This document shows positions 55,035-64,000 of a stretch of DNA of 64,000 nucleotides, one piece after another. Under the pieces are notes generated by a model. The model did no database searches and was not told the origin of the DNA. It saw only the letters and a list, made by a program, of their open reading frames with translations. Source of the DNA: Rickettsia tamurae (GTDB lineage: Bacteria; Pseudomonadota; Alphaproteobacteria; Rickettsiales; Rickettsiaceae); assembly GCF_000751075.1 (NCBI RefSeq), contig NZ_CCMG01000017.1, positions 1 through 64,000 of the forward strand. The letters are read 5' to 3'. Made by a program: the position numbers and the translations under genes. Position 1 is the stretch's first letter, and each line of letters begins with the position of its first letter.

Positions 55035-56570
55035 CTATTTTTCTCTGAAAGCTTTAAATGCAGTATCAGTAACGGGATCAAGTAAATATCTAAGTAGTGT
55101 TCTAGTACCTGTTACGATTTGTACCTCAGCTTGCATACCGGGGTGTAATTCAAGATTTTTAACTTTAGCAACTTTGTTAAATTCATCCATATCGATTTCA
55201 ACTCTTGCAACATAATAATTATCTTGCTGTTGTCCCGGATGCTGTCTTTCATCTTGTACTATATCGGGAGATATGCTTACTACTTTACCGGTAAATGTTG
55301 GAGTTGTTCTTGATTTAAATGCACTGAAACGTATTTTTGCAACTAATCCCTCATGTACTGAGTCAATGTTTTTTTGAGATACCTTTGCTTCTATTATTAA
55401 TGGGTCATTAATTGGCGAAATTTCCATAATAGGTTGTCCGTGACTTATAACACCGCCTATTGTATGATATTTTAAATTATTAACTATACCGTCAACAGGT
55501 GATCTGATTATCACACGATTAAGCGAATCCGTCAGGGAATTATATTTTTCTTTAAGAGATGCTGTTTGTACTTGAGCTTCACGAAGCTCTGTTAAAGTCC
55601 GTTCAGTGTATTTATTTTGTTGATTTATAATTTTAATTTGAGTTTCGGTAATAGCATGGCGTATTCCTGCTATTTCGGCTTCAGTTATTGCAACATCGCT
55701 TTTTGAAGCGGCAACTTTTGCCTCTTGGTCTAATAAGGCTGCTTTTTGTACAAAGCCTTTTTCTTTTAACGTTCTTAAAGCTTTTAAACGGTCTTGATAA
55801 ACTTCAGCAGTTTTGGAGGCGGCAACTTTTTTTGCTTCTAAACCTTCAATTTTTTTCTCAAGTTGAGCAATATTTTGATGTAATGCATCTTTCTCTGAGT
55901 TATATACTTCTTTTCTAGATCTAAATAAATTTTCCTGTGTATGAATTATTTTAGCTACTTCCGGTAAATTTATATCCTGCATTAGAAAATCAGAGAATTC
56001 GATTTGTTCTAAATTATCACGTTCGGCAATTAAACGATTTTCAGTTGCTAAAAAATTACGGTACTGACCAAGAATATTTTCATGTTCGCTTTTTATTCTA
56101 GTTTCTTCAAGTTCTATTAATTTATCGCCTTCTTTGACTTTATCACCTTGCTTAACATAAATAGCATTGATTATTCCGCCTTCATGATGTTGAATCGTTT
56201 TTTTATTTGTGCTTGGTATTACGATACCGACAGCTACAGCACCGCTATCAAGCGGAGCAAGAGCCGACCATAATCCGCCTATTAATACTAAAAAGATAAT
56301 AACATAAATACCGAAAAGTATAGGTGATCTTGCAGTTTGGGCTACGTTATTACGATCTTTATCGGTTTTCTTGGTAATAAAATTAACAAACCTATCAAGT
56401 TTTACTAATAAGAATTCTATAGCATGAGAGGTTTTCTTTAATGTAGTGTTTATTAAAGCTTTACGTTTAGAACTCTGACCTTTAAGGTTTAACGCATCTT
56501 CTCTTAAGGACAATAATTGTTTTAATTGTTCCGGGGTAATTTGAGGTTTATTGTGTTTTAAGTCCTGCAT
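55035..56570 (-). CDS. Type I secretion membrane fusion protein (HlyD/PrtE family)
   Basis: This 511-residue periplasmic adaptor has a cytoplasmic start, one helix (about 90-110, ILFGIYVIIFLVLIGGLWSA) and a lipoyl/barrel-sandwich segment AVGIVIPSTNKKTIQHHEGG. A long coiled coil (about 175-335) and the second half of the lipoyl domain follow, with RVIIRSPVDGIVNNLKYHTI and the C-terminal LHPGMQAEVQIVTGTRTLLR. It bridges the ABC exporter to TolC. It is downstream of the exporter gene on the same strand, across a 136-base gap holding a palindromic element. The outer-membrane TolC is not in this window. Confidence 0.93.
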   Translation of the reverse strand: MQDLKHNKPQITPEQLKQLLSLREDALNLKGQSSKRKALINTTLKKTSHAIEFLLVKLDRFVNFITKKTDKDRNNVAQTARSPILFGIYVIIFLVLIGGLWSALAPLDSGAVAVGIVIPSTNKKTIQHHEGGIINAIYVKQGDKVKEGDKLIELEETRIKSEHENILGQYRNFLATENRLIAERDNLEQIEFSDFLMQDINLPEVAKIIHTQENLFRSRKEVYNSEKDALHQNIAQLEKKIEGLEAKKVAASKTAEVYQDRLKALRTLKEKGFVQKAALLDQEAKVAASKSDVAITEAEIAGIRHAITETQIKIINQQNKYTERTLTELREAQVQTASLKEKYNSLTDSLNRVIIRSPVDGIVNNLKYHTIGGVISHGQPIMEISPINDPLIIEAKVSQKNIDSVHEGLVAKIRFSAFKSRTTPTFTGKVVSISPDIVQDERQHPGQQQDNYYVARVEIDMDEFNKVAKVKNLELHPGMQAEVQIVTGTRTLLRYLLDPVTDTAFKAFREK

Positions 56571-56593
56571 AATATTTAATCATTATTCTCCTC

Positions 56594-56681
56594 TGTCATC
56601 CCGTGATTTATTCACGGGATCCAGGAAATTATTAGTATTTTAAGTTGTTTCTGGATACTGTGGCGGGGCCACGGTATGACA
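56594..56681. repeat. Palindromic element between type I secretion genes
   Basis: TGTCATCCCGTGATTTATTC and GGCGGGGCCACGGTATGACA; an imperfect copy of the CCGTGGCTTG family. Confidence 0.75.
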
Positions 56682-56706
56682 ATTAAACTTATTTTGATAT
56701 GACACT

Positions 56707-58461
56707 TTAGTTATTAATATGAATTGTACCGCTTTTTAAAGTTTTAAAGTGTTTTTGAATCTCTTCTTCCGTTCCGTAAAATGTAACGGCTCCATCCTGT
56801 AATATTAGAATTTTATCAACAACGGATAATACGGATGGTCTATGTGAAATTACAAGAACTGCTATTCCTTTAAGTTTTGCTTGTTTTAAGGCACTTGCAA
56901 GGGCAACTTCACCTGCTTCATCTAAATTAGCATTAGGCTCATCTAAAATGATGAGTTTTGGATTACCGTAAAAAGCTCTAGCAAGCCCGATACGTTGTCT
57001 TTGACCACCTGATAGATTAGAGCCTGCAGGACCGATATCAGAATCATAACCATCAGGGAATCTTAATATCATTTCATGAGCTCCGGCTATTTTAGCTGCT
57101 TCAATAACTTTTTGTGGATCGGCATCTTCTTCCATTCTAGCTATATTTTGTTTAATACTACCGCTAAAAAGTTCTATTCCTTGAGGAAGATAGCCGACAT
57201 GTCTACCGAAATCTTCTCTATTCCAACGATAAATTTCAGCACTATCTAAACGTACGGAACCTGATGATTCTTTCCATACCCCGACTATGATTTTAGCTAA
57301 AGTTGATTTTCCTGTAGCTGAAGGACCGATAATTGCTAAAGCTTCGCCCGGTTGTACTGCAAAACTAACACCTTTTAAGATATATTTCGGTGCGGGAGGT
57401 TGCGGTAAATGTTTCGGTATAGGGTGAGCATAATAAATATTTTCAACAGTAAGATGACCATCAACGTTCGGAATTGGCATCGCTTCGTCTCTAGAAGAAT
57501 AAGTGTTAAATAAATTATTAATGTTTTTGTATGATTTAATAGCGCCGCTCATACTTTTCCATAAATCAATAGCATTATCGAAAGGAGCAAGAGCTCTACC
57601 GACTATGATAGAACTCATAATCATATTACCGGGAGTCATATCTGCACTATGAGATTTTACAACAATGTAAGCACCGACTCCGGTAACAGCCATTTGCATT
57701 ATATTACGAATAAACCTTGAAAAGTTAGAAATAACACCGTTACGATAGCTAGCAACCGATTGCTTATCAAGTGCTAATATGTTAAATTTATGCCAATTTT
57801 TTGTAATATTCTTCATCATTCCCATTGCTTCAATTGCTTCTGCATTTCTGTTTGCAATATCGGCTTGTGTCATACCTTTTATCGAAAATTCGGTAGCTTC
57901 ACCGAGCGTTTTATTAGTAGCTGCAGCGTTAAAGAAAGCGGTTGAAACTATTATAATTGCACCAAAAACGGTAATAAGACCGATATATGGATGAATTGAA
58001 AAAATAACCGCAATATAGATAAGGCTCCAAGGTGCATCGAATAAGGTATTAATTCCGGTACTTGTTAGGAATGTTTTGACGGCTTGAAAATCACGTAATA
58101 ATTGGCTAGAACCCATATTTGCTCGTGTTGCAGCTGCAGAAATTGAAGAAGCAAAAATTACGGGAGCTACTGTTCTATCAAGCCATTCTCCTACCTTTAT
58201 AAGTGTAAAAGAACGGGCAATTTGTAATAATCCATAAACAAAATAAATATATGCGATTATTATTGATAAAAATAATAATGTTTGTAGATTACCGCTTCCA
58301 AGGACTCTATCAAGAACTTGTAGTGAGTAAAGAGGAGTAATTAACATTAGTAAGTTAATTACAAAAGCAAACCAAAAGACTGTCCAAAAAGCTGTTCTAC
58401 ATTCGCCTAATGCTATTACTAGCGGGGTTTTTTTATTTAGATTATTATTTTTATTATCCAT
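56707..58461 (-). CDS. Type I secretion ABC exporter (PrtD/AprD family)
   Basis: This 584-residue fused permease-ATPase begins with a five- or six-helix membrane domain (about 20-300; LLMLITPLYSLQVLDRVLGS is the family hallmark). The ATPase (340-584) has Walker A IIGPSATGKSTLAKII, Q-loop, signature NLSGGQRQRIGLARAFYG and Walker B KLIILDEPNANLDEAGEVAL, then the His switch VISHRPSVL. It works with the HlyD-type adaptor downstream. Known rickettsial cargo of TolC-type export includes ankyrin-repeat proteins, but none is encoded here. Confidence 0.94.
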   Translation of the reverse strand: MDNKNNNLNKKTPLVIALGECRTAFWTVFWFAFVINLLMLITPLYSLQVLDRVLGSGNLQTLLFLSIIIAYIYFVYGLLQIARSFTLIKVGEWLDRTVAPVIFASSISAAATRANMGSSQLLRDFQAVKTFLTSTGINTLFDAPWSLIYIAVIFSIHPYIGLITVFGAIIIVSTAFFNAAATNKTLGEATEFSIKGMTQADIANRNAEAIEAMGMMKNITKNWHKFNILALDKQSVASYRNGVISNFSRFIRNIMQMAVTGVGAYIVVKSHSADMTPGNMIMSSIIVGRALAPFDNAIDLWKSMSGAIKSYKNINNLFNTYSSRDEAMPIPNVDGHLTVENIYYAHPIPKHLPQPPAPKYILKGVSFAVQPGEALAIIGPSATGKSTLAKIIVGVWKESSGSVRLDSAEIYRWNREDFGRHVGYLPQGIELFSGSIKQNIARMEEDADPQKVIEAAKIAGAHEMILRFPDGYDSDIGPAGSNLSGGQRQRIGLARAFYGNPKLIILDEPNANLDEAGEVALASALKQAKLKGIAVLVISHRPSVLSVVDKILILQDGAVTFYGTEEEIQKHFKTLKSGTIHINN

Positions 58462-58471
58462 ATTAGTTATA

Positions 58472-59488
58472 TTATAAATAATTATTAATTAGTTCTTCAG
58501 CAATTTGGACGCTGTTTAAAGCTGCTCCTTTACGTAAGTTATCACATGTGATCCATAGATTTATCGTATTAGGTTTACTTACGTCATTTCTAATGCGGGA
58601 GACATATACGGCATCTTCGCCTACCACTTCAACGGGTGAGATATAAGCAAGGTCATTATTATTAGAAATTGTAACAATTCCATCGGCATCTTGTAATATT
58701 TCTTCGACTTCTTTGGCATCAATTTTGTCGTTAAATTCTATGTTAACCGATATAGAATGACCGATAAATACCGGTACTCTAACAGAAGTAACGCTAGCTT
58801 TAAAGTGATTACCTATAATTTTGTTTAGTTCAAAAGCAATTTTTGCTTCTTCACTTGTATAGCCATCTTTATTTAAATCACCTATATGAGGAAAAAGATT
58901 AAATGCAATCTGTTTTGGAAATTTCTTAGGATCATTCTCTCCAAAAACATATTTAGATTTTGTTTGGTCGTAGAGTTCGTCCATTCCTGCTTTACCTGCT
59001 CCTGATACTGATTGATAAGTAGATATCACTATTCTTTTAATCTTTATTTCATTATCTAGCGGTTTTAATGCTACTGCAAGCGGAATTACTATACAGTTAG
59101 GGTTAGCTATGATATTTTTAGTATTAAACTCTTTAAGTGTTGATAAATTAACCTCAGGTACAATTAACGGTACTTGATCGTCAACCCTAAAAAGTGAGGA
59201 TTTGTCGATAACTACACAATTACTAGCAGTAGCTTTTGGTATAAATTCTTTTGAAACTTCTGAACCTGCACAAAAAAAAGCAATATCGATATCGTCAAAA
59301 TTTAAATTTTTTAAACTATTAATTTGTAGTATTTTTTCTCCAAAGCTTACTTCTCGCCCTAGAGAGCTATCTGAAGCTATAGCATAAACTTTATTAATGG
59401 GGAAATTATGCTCAGCTAGAATATTTAGAGTTTCACGCCCTACATTTCCTGTAGCTCCAATTACTGCAATATTGTATTTTTCAGTCAT
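58472..59488 (-). CDS. asd: Aspartate-semialdehyde dehydrogenase
   Basis: This 338-residue enzyme makes aspartate semialdehyde, here needed mainly for diaminopimelate in peptidoglycan. It shows the NADP Rossmann start [19 protein letters not shown], the catalytic Cys in [15 protein letters not shown] (about 132) and substrate residues in [17 protein letters not shown]. Later, [20 protein letters not shown] carries the His-containing motif. It begins eight bases inside the end of the HIT gene, so both are transcribed together. Confidence 0.96.
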   Translation of the reverse strand: MTEKYNIAVIGATGNVGRETLNILAEHNFPINKVYAIASDSSLGREVSFGEKILQINSLKNLNFDDIDIAFFCAGSEVSKEFIPKATASNCVVIDKSSLFRVDDQVPLIVPEVNLSTLKEFNTKNIIANPNCIVIPLAVALKPLDNEIKIKRIVISTYQSVSGAGKAGMDELYDQTKSKYVFGENDPKKFPKQIAFNLFPHIGDLNKDGYTSEEAKIAFELNKIIGNHFKASVTSVRVPVFIGHSISVNIEFNDKIDAKEVEEILQDADGIVTISNNNDLAYISPVEVVGEDAVYVSRIRNDVSKPNTINLWITCDNLRKGAALNSVQIAEELINNYL

Positions 59489-59846
59489 TTTTATTTATTA
59501 ATCCGATGAGTTTTTCGCCGCCGATAATATGGAAATGGAAATGAAAAATAGTTTGTCCCGATTTCTCGCCTTTATTAGTTATTAAACGATAACCGTCTTT
59601 ATCTAAACCCGCTTCATTTGCTATATCAGAAATTTTAGCAAAAAAATGTTTTATTTCGTCTATAGAAGCTTTAGAGATAAAATCGGCATAATCTATATAT
59701 TCGTTTTTAGGTATAACGATAATATGTACAGGTGCTACGGGTGCTATATCTTTGAATGCTAAAATTTGTTCGTCTTCATAAATTATTTCTGCCGGAAGAT
59801 TTTTACCTATGATTTTTGCAAAAACATTTTCTTTGTTATACATCAT
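59481..59846 (-). CDS. HIT-family nucleotide-binding protein
   Basis: About 121 residues in length. The frame is open to 59948, but 34 codons there derive from an [23 protein letters not shown] at 59846 or 59843 is the natural start. It has family blocks [20 protein letters not shown] and the triad [17 protein letters not shown] (HxHxHxx). These proteins hydrolyse purine nucleotide phosphoramidates. It precedes asd with overlapping ends. Confidence 0.93.
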   Translation of the reverse strand: MMYNKENVFAKIIGKNLPAEIIYEDEQILAFKDIAPVAPVHIIVIPKNEYIDYADFISKASIDEIKHFFAKISDIANEAGLDKDGYRLITNKGEKSGQTIFHFHFHIIGGEKLIGLINKND

Positions 59847-59909
59847 TTTATTCCTGTTAAAAGCTTTATTGCATGGCTCGTTTATTTCATTCCTGCGTAG
59901 ACACCTAAT

Positions 59910-60008
59910 CGTCATTGCGAGCAGTCGTAGACTGCGTGGCAATCTCATGAAATAATAACAAACTCCTGAGATTGCTTCGTCAAAATTTCAATTTTTCCTC
60001 GCAATGAC
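59910..60008. repeat. Palindromic element, CATTGCGAG type (recent copy)
   Basis: CGTCATTGCGAGCAGTCGTAG to TTTTTCCTCGCAATGACG. It shares an exact stretch from CGTCATTGCGAGCAGTCGTA through AACTCCTGAGATTGCTTCGT with the copy at 51311, then diverges. Confidence 0.88.
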
Positions 60009-60115
60009 GGAAAAATCGATCCACGCAACAATGCCATGCGGGAATGACATCGATCCTTAAGTTGACACTCATGTGCTTTTAGCTAGGAATGACATTAAGG
60101 ACATTTTTCTATTCA

Positions 60116-60469
60116 TTAAACGAGTATATTACGTTTTAGAAATTTTAATTCAGCTTCAATTCTAGAGTTGGCAATTATTATATCTTCTAGTCGGTAATTA
60201 TTTCTTTTTAAATAATTTTCTCTAATATCTGAAGCAAAAAAGCCGAAGCCTAATATTAAGACTATCTTAAATATAAACTTTAACTCTTCGATATTAATCT
60301 CCGTAACGATTATATTCGCTATTACGGTAATAGCAACAACTAACCACATTTTATGGTATAATGCCCAAAATATACTTAAAAGAGCAGCTATCCATGAAAA
60401 GCCTTCTTCAATAACAATAAAATTATTATTTTTTTGTGTGGAGTTAATGTATATTGCGTATATATTCAT
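60116..60469 (-). CDS. DUF2628 family membrane protein
   Basis: A 117-residue protein with an aromatic helix GFSWIAALLSIFWALYHKMW, the DUF2628 hallmark. A second and third helix (VAITVIANIIV, FIFKIVLILGFGFFA) follow, then the family ending SDIRENYLKRNNYRLEDIII. Function unknown. Intact and isolated. Confidence 0.78.
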   Translation of the reverse strand: MNIYAIYINSTQKNNNFIVIEEGFSWIAALLSIFWALYHKMWLVVAITVIANIIVTEINIEELKFIFKIVLILGFGFFASDIRENYLKRNNYRLEDIIIANSRIEAELKFLKRNILV

Positions 60470-60539
60470 TATTTAAGTTTAAGCCTTGAAAATTCAAGGG
60501 ACAATAATTAATTAAATTGAATCAGTCTAGTATGCCTTT

Positions 60540-60650
60540 GATACTTCAAGATTTGGCTACATCGTTCTACAAGAGCTACGGTACGAACTATATTAAGTAT
60601 ACGCTCCGTTCCGAGGACTTTGAACTCCTAGCTCTTTTTGAAGTTGTATC
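60540..60650. repeat. Palindromic element, GATACTTCAAG type
   Basis: GATACTTCAAGATTTGGC at the left, TTTTTGAAGTTGTATC at the right; centre contains TTAAGTATACGCTCC. Related to 8847-8949. It lies upstream of hslV, whose promoter must lie within or after it. Confidence 0.7.
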
Positions 60651-60739
60651 GAAGTATAATAACTCTTCATTTTATTTAGGAGTAATTCTAATACTATATA
60701 GTACTTAATTAACAACTTAATATCAATAAATTTTATATT

Positions 60740-61288
60740 ATGTCAGATAATTTAGCCTTACACGGCACAACAATACTTTGTTTAAAAAAGAACGAAGAAA
60801 TAATTATAGCAGCAGATGGACAAGTCTCGCATGGTAATACCGTACTAAAATCTACAGCACGAAAACTTCGGACTATAGCAAATAATAAAATTATTGCCGG
60901 TTTTGCGGGTTCTACGGCTGACGGTCTTGCGTTATTTGAAAAACTTGAAGTAAAGATAGAGCAACATAAGCATAATCTACTTAGAAGTGCAGTTGAGCTT
61001 GCAAAAGATTGGCGTAGCGATAAATATTTGAGACGTTTGGAAGCAATGATGATTGTTGCTGATCGTAGTCATATATTAATTTTAACCGGTAACGGTGATG
61101 TCGTAGAGCCTGAAAATAATGTTGCAGCAATAGGTTCAGGCGGTTTATTTGCACTATCTGCTGCTCGTGCTCTAATGTCTTACGAGAATAATTTAACTGC
61201 TGAAGAAATTGCTTTAAAATCTATGAATATAGCTGCAGATTTGTGTGTATTTTCTAATCATAATATTATAATGGAAAAAGTTGTATGA
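60740..61288 (+). CDS. hslV: ATP-dependent protease subunit HslV
   Basis: The proteasome-beta-like peptidase of the HslUV protease, 182 residues. The N-terminal nucleophile Thr follows a short leader: [20 protein letters not shown], so processing after Gly9 should expose Thr10. [20 protein letters not shown] and [20 protein letters not shown] are family blocks. The stop overlaps the hslU start by four bases. A sigma-32 promoter would be expected but cannot be placed. Confidence 0.96.
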   Translation: MSDNLALHGTTILCLKKNEEIIIAADGQVSHGNTVLKSTARKLRTIANNKIIAGFAGSTADGLALFEKLEVKIEQHKHNLLRSAVELAKDWRSDKYLRRLEAMMIVADRSHILILTGNGDVVEPENNVAAIGSGGLFALSAARALMSYENNLTAEEIALKSMNIAADLCVFSNHNIIMEKVV

Positions 61289-62637
61289 AAGCTACTAAAA
61301 CTACTTATAAAAAAGACCCTATGGGGCTTACCCCTTCTCAAATAGTTAATGAACTTAATAGGTTTATCGTAGGTCAAGAAAAGGCCAAAAAAGCCGTTGC
61401 TATTGCACTTAGAAATCGTTGTCGTCGTAAAAGAGTAGAAGGTAATTTACGTAATGAAATAGTACCGAAAAATATTTTAATGATTGGTTCAACCGGTGTA
61501 GGGAAAACGGAAATAGCAAGACGCCTTGCAAAGCTGACTAATTCTCCTTTCTATAAAATAGAAGCAACTAAATTTACCGAAGTCGGATATGTAGGGCGTG
61601 ATGTAGAATCAATAATTCGTGATTTAGTCGAAATAGCCGTTAATACTGAAAAAACTTTAGCAAAAACAGAAGTAGATATTAATGCCCGTGAGAAAGCGAT
61701 AGAGAGAATATTAGATAGTTTAGTAGGTAAAACTTCTAGTAGTGAGACTAGAGAAAAGTTCAAAGAAAAAATTTTAAACGGCGAACTTGATGATACGGAA
61801 ATTGAAATTAGTGTAGCTGATACTACACCTGTCGGCGGTAGAAGTTTTGAAATACCGGGCATGCCGGGAGCATCTATGGGCGTTCTTAATCTTGGCGATA
61901 TGATTGGACGAGCCCTTGGTAGCAGTAAGACTAAAACAAAAAAAATGCTAGTTAAAGATGCTATGGCTATTATTATATCTGAGGAATCAGAAAAATTAAT
62001 AGACCAAGAAAAAATTATTCAGCAAGCTATAAATTTAGCTGAAAATGACGGGATAGTTTTTATTGACGAAATTGATAAAATAGCTTCGACCGGTAGTTCC
62101 GGAGCAAAAAATGCCGAAATAAGTAGAGAGGGAGTGCAAAGAGATTTGCTACCTTTGATAGAGGGAACGACGGTTAATACTAAATATGGACCGGTTAAAA
62201 CCGATCATATATTATTTATTGCTTCCGGTGCTTTCCATATTGCTAAACCTTCTGATTTATTACCGGAGTTACAAGGAAGATTACCGATGAGAGTAGAATT
62301 AAATTCGCTTACCAAAGATGATATGATTAAAATATTGCTTGAGCCTGAAACTAGTTTAATAAAGCAATATTCGGCGTTAATAGGTACTGAAGACGTGCAT
62401 CTTGAATTTGCTGCTTCTGCTATTGAAAAGATAGCGGATTATGCGATCAACGTTAATTTAGAAGTCGAAGATATAGGGGCTAGAAGATTGCATACTATAC
62501 TTGAGAATTTGCTTGAGGATATAAGCTTTGAAGCTAGCGAAATGAAAGGCAAAAAAATAACTATCGATGATAAATTCGTAGAAAATCAATTATCAAAAAT
62601 AATAACTAATCTTGACTTAGCTAAGTTTGTTCTATAG
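61285..62637 (+). CDS. hslU: ATP-dependent protease ATPase subunit HslU
   Basis: An AAA+ unfoldase of 450 residues that feeds HslV. It begins [20 protein letters not shown]. Walker A is [16 protein letters not shown] (about 68-83), followed by the pore loop GYVGRDVES. The I domain (about 110-240) is present, then Walker [13 protein letters not shown], sensor I/II regions and [20 protein letters not shown]. Complete. It is translationally coupled to hslV. Confidence 0.97.
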   Translation: MKATKTTYKKDPMGLTPSQIVNELNRFIVGQEKAKKAVAIALRNRCRRKRVEGNLRNEIVPKNILMIGSTGVGKTEIARRLAKLTNSPFYKIEATKFTEVGYVGRDVESIIRDLVEIAVNTEKTLAKTEVDINAREKAIERILDSLVGKTSSSETREKFKEKILNGELDDTEIEISVADTTPVGGRSFEIPGMPGASMGVLNLGDMIGRALGSSKTKTKKMLVKDAMAIIISEESEKLIDQEKIIQQAINLAENDGIVFIDEIDKIASTGSSGAKNAEISREGVQRDLLPLIEGTTVNTKYGPVKTDHILFIASGAFHIAKPSDLLPELQGRLPMRVELNSLTKDDMIKILLEPETSLIKQYSALIGTEDVHLEFAASAIEKIADYAINVNLEVEDIGARRLHTILENLLEDISFEASEMKGKKITIDDKFVENQLSKIITNLDLAKFVL

Positions 62638-62680
62638 TATGCTTTTTCAATTAATGGTTCGAGCTAAGATTGTTATTTTT

Positions 62681-62782
62681 CGTCGTTGCGAGGAAATTAC
62701 GTAAGTAATTGACGAAGCAATCTCAGGAGTTTGTTATTATTTCATGAGATTGCCACGCAGCCTATGGCTGCTCGCAATGACG
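62681..62782. repeat. Palindromic element, CATTGCGAG type, inverted copy
   Basis: CGTCGTTGCGAGGAAATTACG to CTGCTCGCAATGACG. It carries the reverse complement of the central 40-odd bases of the copies at 51311 and 59910. Confidence 0.87.
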
Positions 62783-62843
62783 ACTTTAGTATCCATGCAA
62801 TAACATCTACAACCTAGCAAAATGGCATTTTAAGAAAAATTTC

Positions 62844-64000
62844 ATGATAATTCATATAGCAAGTCTAACGTTTAATGGAATTGATATTATTGATGTTGAC
62901 GTGCAGGTACAAATATCACCGGGTATCCCTGCTTTTATTATAGTAGGGCTTGCCGATAAAACTATAGCTGAATCAAAAGAACGAGTTAAGGCAGCGTTAT
63001 CTTCTATAGGGCTTGCACTACCTACTAAAAAGATTTTAATAAATTTAGCTCCGGTAGATTTAGTAAAAGAAGGAAGCCATTTTGATCTTGCGATTGCTTG
63101 TTCGATACTTACCGCTTAATAGGTTCACAAGTTTTAACTCCTCCGGAAGCTAAGCTGCAAGATGAGCCGATAAATTATCCCGATTTTAAAGATATAAAAG
63201 GTCAAAAAATTGCTAAACGAGCTTTAGAAATTGCAGCATCAGGTGGGCATAACCTTTTAATGTTCGGTCCTCCCGGAACCGGTAAATCAAGGCTTGCTGC
63301 CTGTCTTCCCAGTATACTACCTAAAATGTCTACAAAAGAAATTTTAGAATGCAGCACGATTACAAGTATTGCAGGAAAATTTTTAGACGGTAAACTTACC
63401 AAAGCAAGGCCGTTCAGAACTCCGCGTCATTCATGCTCACTTGCCGCTATGGTCGGCGGCGGTGTCGGAAAAAAAGTAAAGCCTGGAGAAATTACGCTAG
63501 TTCATAACGGAGTATTATTTTTAGATGAACTACCTGAATTTCCACAGCATGTTATTGATGCATTAAGACAACCTATTGAAAACGGTGAAATACTAATCTC
63601 CAGATCAAACGCTCATATAAAATATCCGGCAAATTTCCAGTTAATAGCAGCTATGAATTCTTGTAAATGCGGTTATTTAGGCGATTCTTATAAAGAATGT
63701 ATGAAAGCTCCAAAATGTGCTAGCGACTATCAAATGAAAGTATCGGGACCTATTATGGATAGATTTGATTTGCATATAGAAGTATCTAGTATTATAATTA
63801 TGACTTGATTGTAGATAACTCTGAGGAAGAATCTGAATATATAGCTGCAAGAGTCGAGAAAGTGCGTTTGATTCAAGAAAAGAGATATGAGGGCTATAAT
63901 ATTAAAACAAATAACAAATTAGACGGGCAGTTATTAATAGATTACGCTATGCCTGCGGATGAAGGTAGAGATTTACTGAATGAAGCGGCAAATTTCGTTT
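62844..64000 (+). pseudogene. comM: ComM/YifB Mg-chelatase-like AAA+ helicase, broken, cut by window end
   Basis: Frame one (62844-63119) reads MIIHIASLTFNGIDIIDVDV, VGLADKTIAESKERVKAAL and LINLAPVDLVKEGSHFDLAI, then stops. Frame two (63098-63808) resumes at GSQVLTPPEAKLQDEPINYP, so roughly 85-95 residues normally between them are missing. It contains Walker A FGPPGTGKSRLAACL, Walker B NGVLFLDELPEFP and the KCGYLGDSYKECMKAPKC cysteine region. A third frame after 63800 gives EEESEYIAARVEKVRLIQEK. ComM promotes branch migration in natural transformation. An internal deletion and two frameshifts mean it is dead. Confidence 0.9.

Noticed and set aside
60517-60708. 63-codon frame upstream of hslV
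   Set aside because: Covers a palindromic element; no ribosome binding site and no conserved protein pattern.
4325-62782. Possible CRISPR array from many repeated 20-40 base strings
   Set aside because: Copies are dispersed, palindromic, unequal in length and not spaced regularly; no cas genes.

Overview
The window is AT-rich and comes from a Rickettsia chromosome, probably spotted-fever or transitional group; the species cannot be fixed from sequence alone. The signs are the split P-type type IV secretion (rvh) locus with duplicated virB8 and virB9, a rickettsial Sca-type beta-barrel remnant, paired SpoT-like hydrolase and ProP transporter genes, many rickettsial palindromic elements (RPE) both between and inside genes, thyX, and a high load of frameshifted genes typical of reductive evolution.

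Layout. 1-3.0 kb: lepA 3' end, tRNA-Asn with a decayed serine recombinase running into it, then a decayed spoT/proP pair. 3.2-6.5 kb: rodA and oligopeptidase B. 6.6-12.6 kb: a minus-strand cation/proton antiporter cluster (MrpC plus three MrpD-like proteins), interrupted by a vapBC-like pair with a broken toxin. 12.9-20.8 kb: divergent rvh genes (virB9, virB8 on minus; virB7, B8, B9, B10, B11, D4 on plus). 20.8-30.4 kb: ppx, then an accessory graveyard: unidentified fragments, a Sca barrel, an intact Rpn nuclease, a gene-transfer-agent tail gene in pieces, a tandem DUF2608 pair and a broken cysQ. 30.6-45.2 kb: housekeeping genes (mutS, rpiB, nlpD-like, ygjP-like, thyX, tolB, rpoH, cox11, a putative glycosyltransferase, mnmA, an amino-acid permease, hisS). 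45.5-48.9 kb: three more wrecks (ABC-F, TPR protein, DUF4143-type ATPase). 49.2-51.3 kb: tolQRA. 51.8-54.9 kb: a broken CPBP protease containing an RPE1, then an intact spoT/proP pair with the same tail-to-tail architecture as the decayed pair at 1-3 kb. 55.0-58.5 kb: type I secretion adaptor and ABC exporter. 58.5-64 kb: asd, HIT protein, DUF2628 protein, hslV-hslU and a decayed comM cut by the window end.

Functionally the intact genes cover envelope growth and integrity (rodA, nlpD-like, tolQRAB), secretion (rvh T4SS, T1SS), ion homeostasis (Mrp-like cluster), stress and proteostasis (rpoH, hslUV, SpoT-like hydrolase) and translation fidelity (mnmA, hisS, tRNA-Asn). Decayed genes are mostly accessory: recombinase, GTA, toxin, autotransporter, ATPases, competence helicase.

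I see no CRISPR array, rRNA or complete insertion sequence. I found no clearly new biochemical system. The strongest candidates for a second look are the reduced Mrp-like cluster whose D-type paralogues appear to have lost different channel lysines, the enlarged VirB10 antenna insert, the paired spoT/proP module, and the palindromic elements that write themselves into proteins.
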